Assembly: GCA_015680685.1 (NCBI GenBank)
Contig: MNCI01013865.1
Span: forward strand, 363,172-427,171
Source: Gnetum montanum
Taxonomy: Eukaryota > Streptophyta > Gnetopsida > Gnetales > Gnetaceae
Direction of reading: 5' to 3'
DNA length: 64,000 bases
Program-made: the position numbers and the translations under genes
Notes under the pieces: generated by a model
Databases searched by the model: none
The model's input: only the letters and a program-made list of their open reading frames with translations
Told to the model about the DNA's origin: nothing
Shown: piece after piece, positions 36,430-49,204 of the stretch
Numbering within the stretch: the first letter of the stretch is position 1
How the letters are laid out: each line of letters opens with the position of its first letter

Positions 36430-36850
36430 ATCATCCAAGAGGTTTTCGAAAGGTTAACTCTTGAAAATATTGATGTTTGTATATTGTTAAGGTTATCAAC
36501 CCTCTGAGGAAGTTAGAAAAATTTTCAAAAATTTCATCAAATACCTTAAGGTTTTTAGCCCCCATGATAAATAGCTTACCTCCAATAACTATAGGATCAA
36601 AAAATGAAGTGATTTGGAAAACTAGTTGGGATGTTAAGGGCTCTAGAAGGTTTTGGGCTTTGAAAAATGGCAAAACTCCCCATGTGTTATGAGGCAAATG
36701 ACAAAAGTTTCTATGTTTATGAAAATATATATAGGATTTTTGGGTTGCATCGATGAGGCCATGTCGATGGGGCCTTGTCAACACAGTTCGTTGTGTCGAA
36801 AAGGCCTTGTCAATGTAGTTATTGACCTCCATAGATGATCATTGACTTTG
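36430..36850 (-). mobile_element. LTR-like fragment with ATCGATG/GGGGCC dyads
   Basis: 36,740-36,840 carries repeats of CATCGATGAGGCC and TCGATGGGGCCTTGTCAA plus the dyad CAACACA/TTGTGT. They resemble the U3 repeats of D1 (44,780-44,830) and D2 (47,965-48,135). A minus-strand TATA-like CTATATATATTTT lies at about 36,722-36,734. Sequence after the TATA does not match D LTRs, so this is a related or hybrid LTR, not a clean D1 3' LTR. Confidence 0.35.
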
Positions 36851-37740
36851 GTCAAACTTACAAAAAACAAAGAGTTTTTGAATGAAACTAGGATCAAATG
36901 AAAGCTCAAAAGGCCATGAAGTGGTATGAAAATATGAGAAGAGGGTGTTGGAGCTCATAAATTTGAAAAATGGAGAAAAATGATTTGAGGAATGAATGAA
37001 ATAAAAGGTTAAGGAGCACTGAGCAAAATACATAATGGAATATTTGAAAGATAGGATTGTAGCAATGTTTAAGGTAAAGAACCAAAGTAATCAAACTAAG
37101 AGGTATGCAAGTGGATCCTCTCCATAACAAGCTGATGCCCTTGTTACCCTTGCATAACCTCAACTAAGAAGTCCATGGGCCCCATAGTTGAGTAATGGTC
37201 ATGAAAAGTTAAGGACCAACCAAAAAGAATCTATCCAAGAATTCAAACATATTAGACCAAGACATAGAGCATAACATAGAACCATAGAGTTTATTTGATG
37301 GGTGGATGATGTGGACTCATTACTTGTTCCATGAAAAATAAACCATATCATAGTCATCAAACATCAAAATTCAAAAATAGAAACCAAACATCAATAATCA
37401 CAACATTAAGCACAAATCATCATTAGTAAATAGCAACAATGACACTATGTCTTGTGGCAATAAAGTAATTTTATTAGAAAAAATGAGGAAATATCACACT
37501 TGAATAAAGAAAAACAAAGTATAATATATAAGAAAGTGAAATAATCAAGAAAGGTTCAAAGGTATTAACGATGGTGGAAAATTAAAAAAAGTTGAACTTT
37601 AAAAATGAAAAATTGGTAAAATAAATAACTTGTCAAATCAAAAATGTGAAAAATGAAAAAATAGAAAAAAAATTGAGAAGGCATATGGATTGTTAGCATG
37701 GAGGGCTATCTCCCCCACAACTGAGTTAAAAGGAGGATAT
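36851..37740 (-). other. Non-coding stretch after integrase D1
   Basis: No convincing coding frame. Position suggests the 3' untranslated part of D1. An A-rich run lies at 37,560-37,680. Confidence 0.35.
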
Positions 37741-37749
37741 CCAAAAAAT

Positions 37750-38850
37750 GGAACCATGTTGTCCATCTATCAAGGTAGGAGTTGCATTGGCCTATCTTTG
37801 TTTGAGGAATGGTTATACTTGTTGGATATTGACTAACTACTTTTTATTTGGGCTTTTAGGATTATAGATCAACATGTTCCTAGAGGGAAACATTTGATCA
37901 ATTATAGAAGGTCCCTCCCACAATTTTTGAAATTTTTCCTTTTGGAGTACATGTGTGGGGTTCCAATAGAGAACCTTATCTACTAGTTGAAGCTTTAACT
38001 TTCATATTCTTAGGTTATGACATTGCTTGTTGAATGCCTTATGCATCTTGTTCAAAGATAGGGCCACTAATCAATTTTCATCTAGCACATTCAGGTTGAT
38101 AAATCTTTCCTTTTGTGCTAGAATCATGTCAAGATTTAGATCAAAGGCTATTGAGAGTGTATGAAGCTCAGATTGAATCAGGAGTGTTGAAAATTTTTTG
38201 TACACCAACTCATAGGGAGAGTAGCCAATAGGAAGTTTCCATGTTAAACAGTAAGCCCAATGGGCATCATTAAGTTTTGTACTCCAATATTTCCTATATT
38301 TGCTAATGGTCTATGTTAGTATTTCTATGATCTCCCAGTTGGTTTCCTTTGCTTGATCATTGGCTTGGGAGTGATAGGATGTTGTTAATTTATGTTCAAT
38401 CCCCAAGCATTGCATCAACTTTCTAAAATTGGTACCTATGAAATGAGTTTCATTGTCAGAAATTAGTGAATGTGGCACCCCAAACCTATTTACAATATTT
38501 TTTTATATAAATATAGCAATAGTGGATGATGTACAATTAGTAACAATTGTTGCTTCTATTCATTTTTTGAAGTAGTTGACTACTATGATAATATATGCCT
38601 TTTCATTGGACATGGGTGTGATGGAACCCATGAAGTCAATGCCCCATATGTCAAAAGGTTTTAGTGGTTGAATTCATTGTTGAATGCATTCCATGTGAGT
38701 GGTCATCTACTCCTCTCATTAATAATATTCACAAGATCAAACAAACTAGTAGGCATCCTAAAGATTGTAGGCTAATAGTATTCTATCATCAAGATTTTTA
38801 TGGCCATGCATCTCCCTAAATAGTGACCTCCACAAGGTCCTTTTTGAGCA
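37750..38850 (-). pseudogene. pol (INT): Integrase of element D1, catalytic Glu replaced
   Basis: The minus strand reads GPCGGHYLGRCMAIKIL (zinc-finger region, about 38,840), then the core GIDFMGSITPMSNEKAY (first Asp, about 38,650), FGVPHSLISDNETHF (second Asp, about 38,465), and HSQANDQAKETNWEI near 38,350. In the last block the usual N-G-Q-x-E is N-D-Q-A-K, so the catalytic Glu is Lys, a single G to A change. The C-terminal part (DKVLYWNPT, FQKLWEGPSII) lies near 37,960-37,890. The core is in one frame for about 110 codons. It follows RNase H of the same element. Confidence 0.8.
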
Positions 38851-38899
38851 TCTTGGAGAATGTGTAGTTGATCTTCGTTAGGGACTCACCAATGAATCA

Positions 38900-39440
38900 A
38901 GCCATCGATGTAGACCTTGTAAATATGTCCATTGATTTCCATATAATATTTGGCCTAATGGAGAAATTTTTGCCTCTTTCTAAATTCAAGATATTACATC
39001 TCTTGAGTGAGAAGATAAGTGAGGATGCCATTGTACCATATTTTTTCTATGAGCATTTGGTCATTTATTACTCCTATAAAGAGGAGTTCATTTGGAAACT
39101 AATCAAAGAGTGGGCTCTCCTCCTCTTTATTATCCCATCTTAAGTGAGAGAGATGGTCAGCGATGACATTCTTAGTTTCTTTTTGTTCTACCATCACGAG
39201 ATCAACATCCTACAAGATCATAAGCCATCGTATGACACGAGGACTTGCCATTGGCTTGTTCATGAGGAACCAAATTTCACTATGGTCTATGTGCACAAAT
39301 ACTTTGTAGCCAAGCACATAGTGCCTATAATTTTCTAGAGTGTACACCACATCCATTAGTTCTTTTTCATGGTGGTGTAATTTAATTTTGCTTCCACAAT
39401 GCTTCAACTTGTGCAATGGATGTAGTATGGGCATTTCTTA
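38900..39440 (-). pseudogene. pol (RNH): RNase H of element D1
   Basis: A 74-codon open piece (39,434-39,210) with KIKLHHHEKELMDVVYTLE, GYKVFVHIDHSEIWFLMNK and SPRVIRWLMIL, the Athila-type RNase H wording (E-K-E-L, T-D-H, P-R-x-I-R-W). The T-D-H block reads I-D-H with the Asp kept. The same domain is repeated at 48,149-49,200 in D3. Confidence 0.8.
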
Positions 39441-39449
39441 TCATCCATC

Positions 39450-40640
39450 TACATGAGCATTTCTCCCAAGGTGTAGTTAGATGCATCTATCATGATGTGG
39501 AAGGGTTTGCACTAGTTTGGTGCTGTTAGTATTGGTGTTTCTATGAGTTTCTCCTTTAACTATTGGAATGTGTGTTCACATTCCTTGGTCCAAATGAAAG
39601 GTGTGTATTTCTTTGCAAGCTCTACCAATGGTTTTGTGATCTTAGAGAAATTTTCTATGAATCATCAATAATATCTAGTATGTCCTAGGAATGATCAAAC
39701 ATCTTTAACTATCTTTATTTGGCATGTTATTCCTTGGATGATCCTTATATTTTCTAGGTCTATCTCAATCCATACTTGAGTGATTCTATGTCCGAGTACA
39801 ATGTGTTTTTGGAGCATGTGATGGCTCTTTTGCTAGTTGAGCTACAGATTTGTTTCAGTATTTGCTCAAGGTGATCCAAGGCTTACTCAAATGTATCTCC
39901 ATAGGTGGAAAAGTCATCCCTAAAGACTTTCAAATCATTACCGATCTATTGTTGGAAAATACTAAGGATCAGGCATTGAAATGTTGTAGGGGCATTGCAC
40001 AAATTGAATGGCATCTTAGAATATGCAAATGTCCCCTAAGGACTTATGAATGTTATCTTAGCCTAACCTTTTGGCACAATTTTGATTTGGTTATAGCCAC
40101 TATAACCATCTAAGAAGCTATAATAACAATGCCTAGATATGGTTTCCAACACTTGATCCACAAATGACAATGGAAAATGATCTTTGAATGTTTCCATATT
40201 CAACAACCTAAAGTCAATGTAGACCTACCACTTATTACCTTTATTTGGTACAATTACTACTAGGCTAAGCCATTCACTATCTGCGATGGGATAAATGAAC
40301 CCTACCTTGAGGAGTTGTTCAATTTCTTTCTTGATGATCTACTTCAATTTGGGATTCAACCACCTTTGTGCTGCCTTTTAGGCTTCATGGCTAGGTTAGT
40401 GTAAATGCAATGCTAACATATCCTTGGATTGATTATTGTTAGCTTAGGATATGACCAAGCAAAGGCTACTCACCATTTGTTAACCACCTTTAATAGTTTT
40501 CTTTTTGTTTAAGAGCAAGTTCGACACTAATTATGATCAATTTACCATTGTTTAAAAATACATATTCTATGCTAAATAATAAAGGTTTTAGCTCTAGGGG
40601 ATTTTGCTTGAAGTTACCCAGGATTTCCAACTCTCCCCAA
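39450..40640 (-). pseudogene. pol (RT): Reverse transcriptase of element D1 (Athila-like)
   Basis: The catalytic block near 39,930-39,904 reads VFRDDFSTYGDTFE. The D3 copy at the same place reads VFMDDFSTYG, so the ancestral motif is FMDDFS, characteristic of Athila-type elements and unlike the YVDD of families A/C. Upstream pieces include frames with SLEIPREIF-like noise and many stops. Downstream, KPLVELAKKYTPFIWTKECE and PILTAPN mark the RT connection. Decay is heavy; boundaries are set by PR and RNase H on either side. Confidence 0.7.
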
Positions 40641-40844
40641 TAGGTTTCATCATCTTCATTAGAGAGTTAGAGATGAACTTGTTCAAGTTTATTCATGCCT
40701 TCAACATAAGCATATGTTAGGCTCTTTTTTGGTTTCATGCATAATGTGCTACTATCTAAGTCAACTCTCAGCCATTGTGTGCCCTCCTATTTTATGGCTA
40801 CTACATACAAACACCTTTAAATATTGATTTCTTGTGCACATTGA

Positions 40845-41330
40845 TTGCATGATTTAATCTATGTACTTTTGATGGATCAAATCCTTTACATGCAATTGCA
40901 CTTGTTATCACTATACACAATACACAGAATATGCTTCTTCTCTATCTTGGAAAATTCATTTTCCTTGGAGATTCCTAGAGAAAGGTTCCTTATGCCCATA
41001 CATGCATTGACCATCCTTAACAAAGCTCTTCCCATAATGATGGGGAAGTTACTTTTGCAGTTTTTAACCTTGAGCTCTAGAAAATAAGCAAGATAGGACC
41101 ATCCACAAACTATGATCACAATGTCCTCTATTAATCCTAGAGGGACAGTAATTAATTGATTTACCAATTCTAGATAGATGTTACTCTTCTTCAAAGGTGG
41201 TAGGTTCTAGGCCTTGTACATGTCATGGGAGATGAGATTAACTTTGGAACAAGAGTCAAGAAGAGCCTTACATGGCTCATGTCCAATGATCTATAGGAAA
41301 ATGAGTGGACTTCCTAGATTAGATCCTTTT
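40845..41330 (-). pseudogene. pol (PR): Aspartic protease of element D1
   Basis: Active-site-like block CKALLDSCSKVNLIS at about 41,270-41,228 (D-S-C-S where D-S-G-A/S is usual). It is followed by an open 102-codon piece (41,194-40,886) with NQLITVPLGLIEDIVI, the block PIIMGRALLRMVNACMGI (I-L-G-R-x-x-x equivalent) and LSLG. It cuts the Gag-Pol precursor. It sits between gag and RT on the same strand. Confidence 0.7.
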
Positions 41331-41389
41331 GTAGGAAGATTTCTAGCCTTGATCTAGTTGGAAACAACATGAGTTAGCATCAAAGTATG

Positions 41390-43810
41390 AATCTAAGGCA
41401 ACATTTGGTTTGAAGGATACTCAAAGGTATTTGATGTAGAGGATGAGGGTATTGGAGATGCAAGATGATCAACTATACTAGGTTGTGAGGGTTGGAGAGG
41501 ACTGCTAGTCAAAAGAAGGATCTTTTTTTTGGTCAATTGTTCAAACCACTCAGCTAGAAAGCCAATTGTGAAGTACATCCCTTGTATCATTTTGTTGTTA
41601 CTGCTATGGAGGAATCTCACCTTGCATGGATGGAGTAGGAGGTAACTAGGTTAAATGTAGAGGTGTGTGTGTAGATAGATGTAGAGGGTAGTATGGATAT
41701 GGATTTTCCACTTGAGTATATGATGAATGTATTTAGTGGTACTTTAAAGGGTAATAGTGATGTTAAAATGAGGTATGACATGCAGAACTTCTTAGGGAGA
41801 TAGGTTGTTGAACATAGTACCTTTATGAATTTGGTTAGCTATAAGGGTATTATTGCCTTGGTAGTGGCATTTTCCATGATTGTGGTTGGTACCATTTTTG
41901 GTATTGTTCATTAGGTTGTGTAGGAGCTTCACTTGGGTAGTAAGCTTATTGTTTGTGGTGGAACTAACTTGGATTACCTTAAGGATAAGGCAATCATCTA
42001 GGTGCTTGCTTATGTGCTAGTCAAGGATTCAATGTAGACACCCCAAACGCTTGTAAGTGTGACATCATAGGAAAACAACCCTTTGTATGTTCATATTGGC
42101 TAATGTAAAAATTATTTTCATCATCAAAGTTGGTCTTCACAACTTCCTCTATGGCTGCAACTTTGACCTTACCTCCTTGGTAGGCATGTTTAGCTTTTCT
42201 TTTCCTCCTGCGGTTATGATCACCATTTTGCTCTTTGGATTCTTTAGCGATCTTCATAGTAGTTTGAAATTTTTCATCCAAATATTTTTATAATTTATCA
42301 ATCTTAGTTGAAATATTAGAAATAGATTTTTGGTTGGGCAAGGTTTTCTTGTTTTCCCCTTCATCAAGTGGTGACTCCTCATCAAAAAATTAGACCTCTC
42401 ATTTCCTAATGGAAGGATCTATATTATACTTTTCTATACTTTTCATTTTTTGTAACTTACCTCCTTCTTTTGCTACTTGCTTTATCAAATTTTGTATTTG
42501 ATGAGCTCTTAGTTCAGACAATCTCCCTTAGGCATACACCCCAAGAGCTCTTCTAGTTTCTATGTTGAGCCCATCTATGATGTGGAAAAGTTATTCCCTC
42601 TAAGAATAACCATGGCCAAGGCATCAATGTAAGAGTAAATAGTATCTACCCATTTTGGTATCCAAGGATTCATGTGTTCCCTATTTCCAGCCTTGGATTT
42701 TCCTTCTTAGATTAGACACTCTAGAATATGTCTCGTATTTGTCATTAACTGGGTTTAATATGGTACTCCACAGGCAAATGGATTTTAGTTCCAAGGACTA
42801 GTACCAGCTTTTAGCTTCCTTAATTAGTGTCCTAAAGAAGAGCTTTGGTTTTTGCCACTTATTTTCTATATTCTCTAAGGAATAGGCATCATGGAAAGCT
42901 TGTAGATGTGTCTATGGATCAAAAATGTATCCCCACTCAAATATTGGGATATTATTCATGTCCAATAGCTTGATTTGGATATCTTTCATATGCCTAGTTG
43001 GAATTATAACTACCTCTACAATGTTGACCATGCTGTGAGTTTCCAATAGAGGTTCATCATCATCGCTACGTCGATGATGCCGATGATGGTTTCAGCCATC
43101 TCTTTAGTCTTGGTGGCCTTCATGGTCATTGTTGTCTCATTAATCACCTTCATCATAATTATTTTGATGATGTCTTCTATGAGAATTAAAAAATGAAGAG
43201 GAATGTTCAAAATTGGATAAAGAGGATGGACTATCACTGCCACCATGGTATCCACTACCATGTTTTTGCTCATTATGACCACCATCCTTAGATCCCTTGC
43301 TATTGTTATGTTTTCCTGAGTCCATACATTCACTATCAATTTTCTTGAATCTATTTTATGAATAGTTGACCATAGGTTTAGGGTCACACCGTCATTACCA
43401 ATAACAAGGGATGGAGAATCTTCATGTTGAGAACCTTCAAAGAGAGGATCCTCATTGTCATCTTGATCTAGTAGGAACAAGGGATTAGTAATATGTTTTT
43501 CTTTCATAGCCTCATGGTGCTTCTCTTGATGTTGATTTTTCTTACATTTTGGTTCAATGGGATGGTAGTCCCAAGTGTCATAACCATTCATAATGTATTC
43601 CTAGTGAAGATCTATAATGCCCAACATTTTAAGGATTTGAAATAGCATCCTAGACATAGATCAATCAAGAGGCAAGATGATGTTACCATTCATATCACAT
43701 CATCACATCTGTTCATCTTGATGTAGGATGAAGATGAAGTCTGATAGATACTCATCTACATGAGTATATACCACTTTGCACTTCTGTGGGACTATTGGTT
43801 TGACATCTTC
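41390..43810 (-). pseudogene. gag: gag of element D1
   Basis: Begins just after the LTR leader (about 43,810; VVYTHVDEYLSDFIFILH). The 191-codon open piece 43,591-43,016 has an acidic stretch (LDQDDNEDPLFEGSQHEDSP), then in a second frame a Ser/Gly/His-rich linker (KGSKDGGHNEQKHGSG). The conserved retrotransposon-gag core lies near 42,980-42,420 (MKDIQIKLLDMN, FHDAYSLENIE, KLFFRTLIKEAKSWY). A basic piece RRRKRKAKHA (42,200) and a Tyr/Pro/Gln-rich tail (about 42,000-41,850) follow. It is collinear with gag of D2 (44,856-46,990). Frameshifts and Gln-to-stop changes are many. Confidence 0.8.
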
Positions 43811-43986
43811 ACATCTATGGGAAGAAGAAGAAATTTTGCAAAATGAATAAAATTATCAGTGTGCTTAGTAGTTTATATGTTGTTGAGAGTGATGTTGACC
43901 TTGAGTTCATCCAATGATATAAATAATATTTACTAATCCTATATAGCACACGTTTCAACAAACAAAGTCCCCAATAATGGTTCCAA

Positions 43987-44855
43987 TGATGAGTGGGGAG
44001 GTACCCCTGTGCCCAACCATATGAATCACAGGCATTCATGCATGATATGGTTAAATTCTATGGACTTTATAGTTTTTAATGCACTAGCCCTCTAGGAGGT
44101 GAATCTTTCCTTAAGGTCATTCATTATCTTCCCAACTACACTTGTAACATACACTGGTATGGTTAAGTGTAATTAACATATCTAATTTTTATTGTTTTAT
44201 ATTTTATGGTTTGGTATTTAAAGGGAGATAAAGTAATTATATTAACTAATTAACTAGTATGTAACTAGTCCTAGCATAACTATCTAGTCCCATTCTCTAC
44301 ATATGTCTTAAACTCATGTATCCACTACTAGGTTACCAACCGCTATGCTACTGGGCGTACCAAGCAATAACGCTACTGGGATTACCAAGCGAATACATGT
44401 TATGCTCAATGTGGTCATACTTATGTGTTTAATCTATATAGCTTATCTTTCTTAATTTCTTCATTAGATTAATTGCTAGAAAATATTTAATAAATAAATA
44501 ATTAAAAATATTAAATGCATAAATGAAAAATTTAATTTATCTAGAGTGATACAAGGTTTATCAAAAAGCTCATATTTATTGCTACACACATTGTCGTGCT
44601 CAAGTACAACAATGCTCGAATAAAGATTTGTACACTTAATGACTCCTATTAGAGGTACTTAAGAGAAATATTCTAACTCTCAAATGAACAAACTAGAAAA
44701 GCTTCACTACTATTAAAATATCATTTCCATAAATGCAGCTAGCAAGTGCATATTTATAGGAAAAAAGTGGACACTAGATTGATAGGGCCTCATTGATGCA
44801 TGATATGATGCATTGATGGGGCCTTGTCAATGTAGCCAAGAAATGTGACTCATCA
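43987..44855 (-). mobile_element. 5' LTR of element D1 (869 bp)
   Basis: In the minus sense it starts TGATGAGTCACATTTCTTGG and ends CACTCATCA, matching the solo LTR at 21,032-21,879 at both ends. TTGG follows the end directly, consistent with a primer-binding site starting TGG. The start abuts the interrupted gag of D2, so D1 inserted into D2. No clear 3' LTR partner was found left of integrase D1. Confidence 0.85.
44751..44760 (-). promoter_or_regulatory. TATA box of D1 LTR
   Basis: Minus strand CCTATAAATA, 95 bp after the LTR start. The distance matches the solo LTR. Confidence 0.55.
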
Positions 44856-46990
44856 ATATAGATATGGGTTCTCTCCCTAAGTGGATGGTGAATGTGTTTA
44901 GTGGTACTTTGAAGGGAAATAGTGATGCTAAAATGAGGCATGGCTTGTAGAGCTTCTTGGAAAAATAGATTGTTGAACATAGTACCAGTATGGATCTGGT
45001 TGCTTGTAAGGGTACTACTACCTTGGTGGTGGCATTCTCCATGATTTTGGTTGGTGCCATTGTTGGTATTGCTCATATGGTTGTGGTAGAGCTCCACTTG
45101 GGAAATAAGCTTATTGTTGCTGGTGGAAGTACCTTGGATTACCTTGAGAATAAGGCAATCATCTAGGTGCTTGCCTACATGCTAGTTAAGGATTCAATGC
45201 ATACACCCCAGACTCTTGTAAGTGTGACACCATAAGATAACATCCTTTTGGATGCTCATATTGATAGATGTCACAATCAAGGTCATCATCAGAGTTAGTT
45301 TCCACAACTTACTCTATGACAATAGCTTTGCCCTTACTTCTCTGATAGGCATGTTTAGCTTCTTTTCAACCCTATGTTCATGATTACTATTCTATTCTTT
45401 GGATGCCTTAGTAATCTCCATAATAGTTTGCAACTTCTCATCTAAAGAGTCTCATAATTTATCAACCTTTATTGCAATGTTAGAAATAGATTTTTGAATA
45501 GGCAAGGTTTTTCTATTCACCACTTCATTAAGTGGTGACCCCTCCTTGTCACAAAATTAGACCTCCCTTTTCTTGATGGAAGGAGCCCTATTATACTCTT
45601 CTGAACTTTCCCTTTTTTGCAACTCACCTTCTTCTTTTGATGCCTACTCTATAACTTGTTGTTTTGATGAGCTCTTAATTTAGATAGTCTTCCTTGGGCA
45701 TAAACCCCAAGAGTTCTAGTTTTTACTCTGATCCCATCTATGATTTGGCAAACCTATTCCCTTTGAGAATAACCATGACTAGGGCATCGATGTAAGAGTC
45801 AATAATATCTATCCATGGTAACATCCAAAAGTTCATGTATTCTTTGTTTCTAGCCTTGAATTTTCCTTATTAGGTTAGACACTCTAGAGTATGTTTGGTA
45901 TTTATCATTAAATAGTTCTAACATGGTAGTCCATTAGCAAATGGATTCTGGCTCCAAGGATTGGTACCATCTTTCAACTTCCTTGATGAGTGTCCTCGGG
46001 GAAAGCTTGAGTTTCTACAAATCATTCTTAATGTTCTGTAAGGAACAAACATTGTGGAAATATTATAGATTTGTCTATAGATTAGAGTTGTATCTCCTCT
46101 CAAATCTTGGGATATTATTAATGTCTAAGCACTTGATCCTACTATCTTTCACATGCCTGGTTGGGATCTTTACTACCTCTACAATGTTGAGCATGCTTCA
46201 AGTCACCAACAAAGGTTCATCATCATCATTATGTTGATGACACTAATGATGGTCCTTGTCACCTCTACATTCTTGATGGTTTTGATGATCATTGTTTTCT
46301 CATTAGTCACCTTCATTATGATTATTTGGATGGTAGCTTCTATACAAACCAATAGATGAAGAGGAATGTTTGGAGTTGGACATAGAAGATGCAGAGGAAG
46401 GTGGACTACCACCATCATTGTAGTGTCTACCATCCTTTTTTTTCATGACAACCACCATCCTTAGATCCCTTGCAATTTTGATGTTTACTCAAGTTCCTGC
46501 CTCGATTATAACTTTTTTCCAAACCTAGTTTATGAATAGTGCATCGTAGGTTTAGGGCCACATCCTCATTTCCAACAACAAGGATTGGAGAATCTTCATG
46601 TTGAAAACCTTCAAAGCTAGGATTCTCATTATAATCTTTATTTTGAAGGAACAAGAAATTAGTGAAGTGTTTCCTCTTTGTAAATATGTGATTCTTTTCC
46701 TAGTGTCAATCTCACTTGCATTGTGTTTCAATGGGATGGTAGTCCTAAGTGTCATAATTGTCCACAATGTATTCCTCATGAAGAGCTAAGATGCCTAACC
46801 TTTTAAGGCTTTGAAGTAGCATCCTAGGCATATATTAATCAAGAGGCAATATGATATTTTCCTCTATGTCACACCATCATAGCTACTCATCTTGGTGTAG
46901 GATAAAGGTGAAGTCTGGTACATACTCATCTAGATGAATATATACCACTTTGCGCTACTGTGGAATTGATTGTTTGACATCTTCATGCCT
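44856..46990 (-). pseudogene. gag: gag of element D2, cut by D1
   Basis: Collinear with gag D1. The start at about 46,985 reads VVYIHLDEYVPDFTFILH. Next comes an acidic piece (NPSFEGFQHEDSPILVVGNE, 46,620). The tail piece near 45,120-44,960 reads YFPSGALPQPYEQYQQW and PYKQPDPYWYYVQQS. It stops at 44,856, where the D1 LTR begins, so the rest of D2 is displaced or lost. Several pieces are open in alternate frames; the minus-strand frame given is the one that aligns with D1. Confidence 0.75.
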
Positions 46991-47161
46991 ATGAGAAGAA
47001 GAAGACATTTTGTAAAACAAATAAAATTATCAGTGTGATTTTGTAATTGAATGTCATTTGAGAGTGATGTTAACCTAGGGTTCATCCAATAATATAAATA
47101 ATGTTCACTAATCCTAGATAGTACATGTTTCAACAAAAAAAGTCCTTGGAAATGGGACCAA

Positions 47162-48148
47162 TGATGATTGGCAAGGTACTCCTACATCCAACCATACTAA
47201 TCACAAAGTGTTCATGTTCAATCTGATCAAATTCTAAGGACTTTATAGTTTCTAGTGCACTAGTCTTCTAATAAGTAAAGCTTGCCCTAAGGTTATTCAT
47301 TATCTTCTTGATTACACTTGTGAAGTACAAAGGTATGGTTAAGTGGAATTTAGGCATATGATTTTTATCATTTTTTGTCTTATGTTTTTGGATGCTTGAA
47401 GAGAGAGAGATAGAGTAATTTAATTACTAATCTAAATTAACTTATTAACTAGTCTCCAACTAATCCTAACATAAGCATCTATTTACACTTTTTATACACA
47501 TCTTGAACCCATGTATCCACTGCTGGGTTACCAAGCACTATGCTACTAGGCATACCAAGCAATAACACCATTGGGATTACCAAGTGAATACATGCTATGT
47601 TCAAATCGGTTGTACTTATGTATTTAATCTATTTAGCTTATCTCACTTAATTAGCTTAATTAACTTAATTACTAGAAAACATTCAATAAATAACTAAAAA
47701 TATTAAATGCATAGATGAAACATTTAAACTATCTAGAATGCTACAAGGTTTATCAAGAAGTTCATCTTTATTGCCACACACACTATCATGCTCAGGTACA
47801 ATAATGCTTGAATAAATATTTGTACACTCAATGAGTCCTACTATAGGCACTCAAGAAAAATATTCTAACTTTCAACTGAATAAACTATAAGAGCTTTGCT
47901 ACTACTATGAAATCTGATACCATAAATGTGGCTAGTGAGCATGTATTTATAGGCCAAGATAGACCCCTGCATCAATAGGGCTACATCAACACAACAAACT
48001 ACATCGATGGGGCTACATTGATGCAACAAACTATATCAATAGGCCTTGTTGATGGAACCTAGTCAATGGGGCCCAATTGACATAGTAGACTACATCAACA
48101 AGGCCTAGTTGATGGGGCCTAGTTGATGCAATAAACCATGTTTCATCA
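47162..48148 (-). mobile_element. 5' LTR of element D2 (987 bp, expanded U3)
   Basis: In the minus sense it starts TGATGAAACATGG and ends CCAATCATCA, the same ends as D1 and the solo LTR. The TATA box (CCTATAAATA) is at 47,944-47,953, 195 bp after the start, against 95-100 bp in the other two. The extra ~100 bp is the palindromic repeat cluster at 47,965-48,135. It is inserted in pol of D3. Confidence 0.8.
47965..48135. repeat. CATCAAC/GTTGATG palindromic repeats in U3 of D2
   Basis: About six imperfect units of the type ACATCGATGGGGCTACATTG and TATCAATAGGCCTTGTTGAT. The best hairpin is 48,093-48,114: CATCAAC, an 8-base AAGGCCTA centre, then GTTGATG. Confidence 0.7.
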
Positions 48149-49200
48149 CTTGCCATGGGGATCCTTGTAGCCATCATTTTTCTACATACTGGCCCCTACA
48201 AGGATCCTCATGAGCATCTTGGAGGATTCTTAATTGATGAGCATCATGTACACACCATCAAACCAAGCTATAAATATAAATCTTGTAAAGGTTACTTTGG
48301 ATCCCCATGTAATGCTTGACCTGGTGAAGAAACTATTGTTTCTTCTTATTATTCCATTCTATTTGAGTCTCATGTGAGAAGATAGGAAAGGAACTCATCA
48401 TACCAATTGGTAACCCTTGGTTCCTGAAATTTAATGAATTTAGCAAAGCGAAGATTATCTAGAAATTGATTAGATATGGGCTCATCATCCTCTATGTTAT
48501 CCCATTATAACTGAGACAAATGATTGATGACTATGTTCTTGATTCCTTTCCTATCCACCATGGTGAGATCAAATTCTTGAAAAATGCAAAATCACTAGCC
48601 ATTGTATGACATGGGGACTAACTGCTAGCTTACTTATCAAGAATTGGATGACATTGTGGTCAATGTATAAAAAAATTTCATATCCAAGCACATAGTACCT
48701 AAATTATTTCAAGGCATACACCACTACCTTAAGCTCCTTCTCAATGGTGGTGTAATCCAATTGTGCACCAACAATGCTTTTTCTTACACAATGGATGTCA
48801 TATAAATGTTTCTGGTCATCCAATTATGTTAGCACCACTCCCAATGTGTAGTTGGATGCATTTATTATTATGTGAAATGGTTTGTATCAATTTGGAACAC
48901 ATAGAATTGGAGTTTCCATGAGTTTTTGCTTTAATAGTTGGAATGTTTGTTTGCATTCCTTGGTCCATTTGAAAGCTACATCTTTCTTTATAAGTTTCAT
49001 TGTCAATTTGGTGATTTTAAAGAAATTCTTGATGAATCATCTATAGTAACTAGTGTGGCCAAGGAATGGCCTCATATCATTCATAGTTTGAGGTTTCTTG
49101 GTGATACCATAGTTGACCCTCACTTTTTCCAAGTCCATCTTAATCTCTTTTCCTAAAATTCGATGCCCCAATATAATGCCTTCTTATACCATTGTTGGCA
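48149..49200 (-). pseudogene. pol: RNase H / RT connection fragment of element D3
   Basis: The sequence is collinear with D1 38,780-39,835. Shared runs include GAGCATCTTGGAG at 48,210, the T-D-H region near 48,650, and CTTGGTCCATTTGAAAG at 48,957. It is interrupted on the left by the D2 LTR and on the right near 49,200. The missing RT part resumes at 53,580. The small plus-strand open frame at 48,938 is incidental. Confidence 0.75.
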
Positions 49201-49204
49201 CATT

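Noticed and set aside
36431-36832. 133-codon minus-strand open frame
   Set aside because: It covers LTR-like sequence with dyads and a TATA box; opposite-strand frames are equally open, so it is unlikely to be coding.
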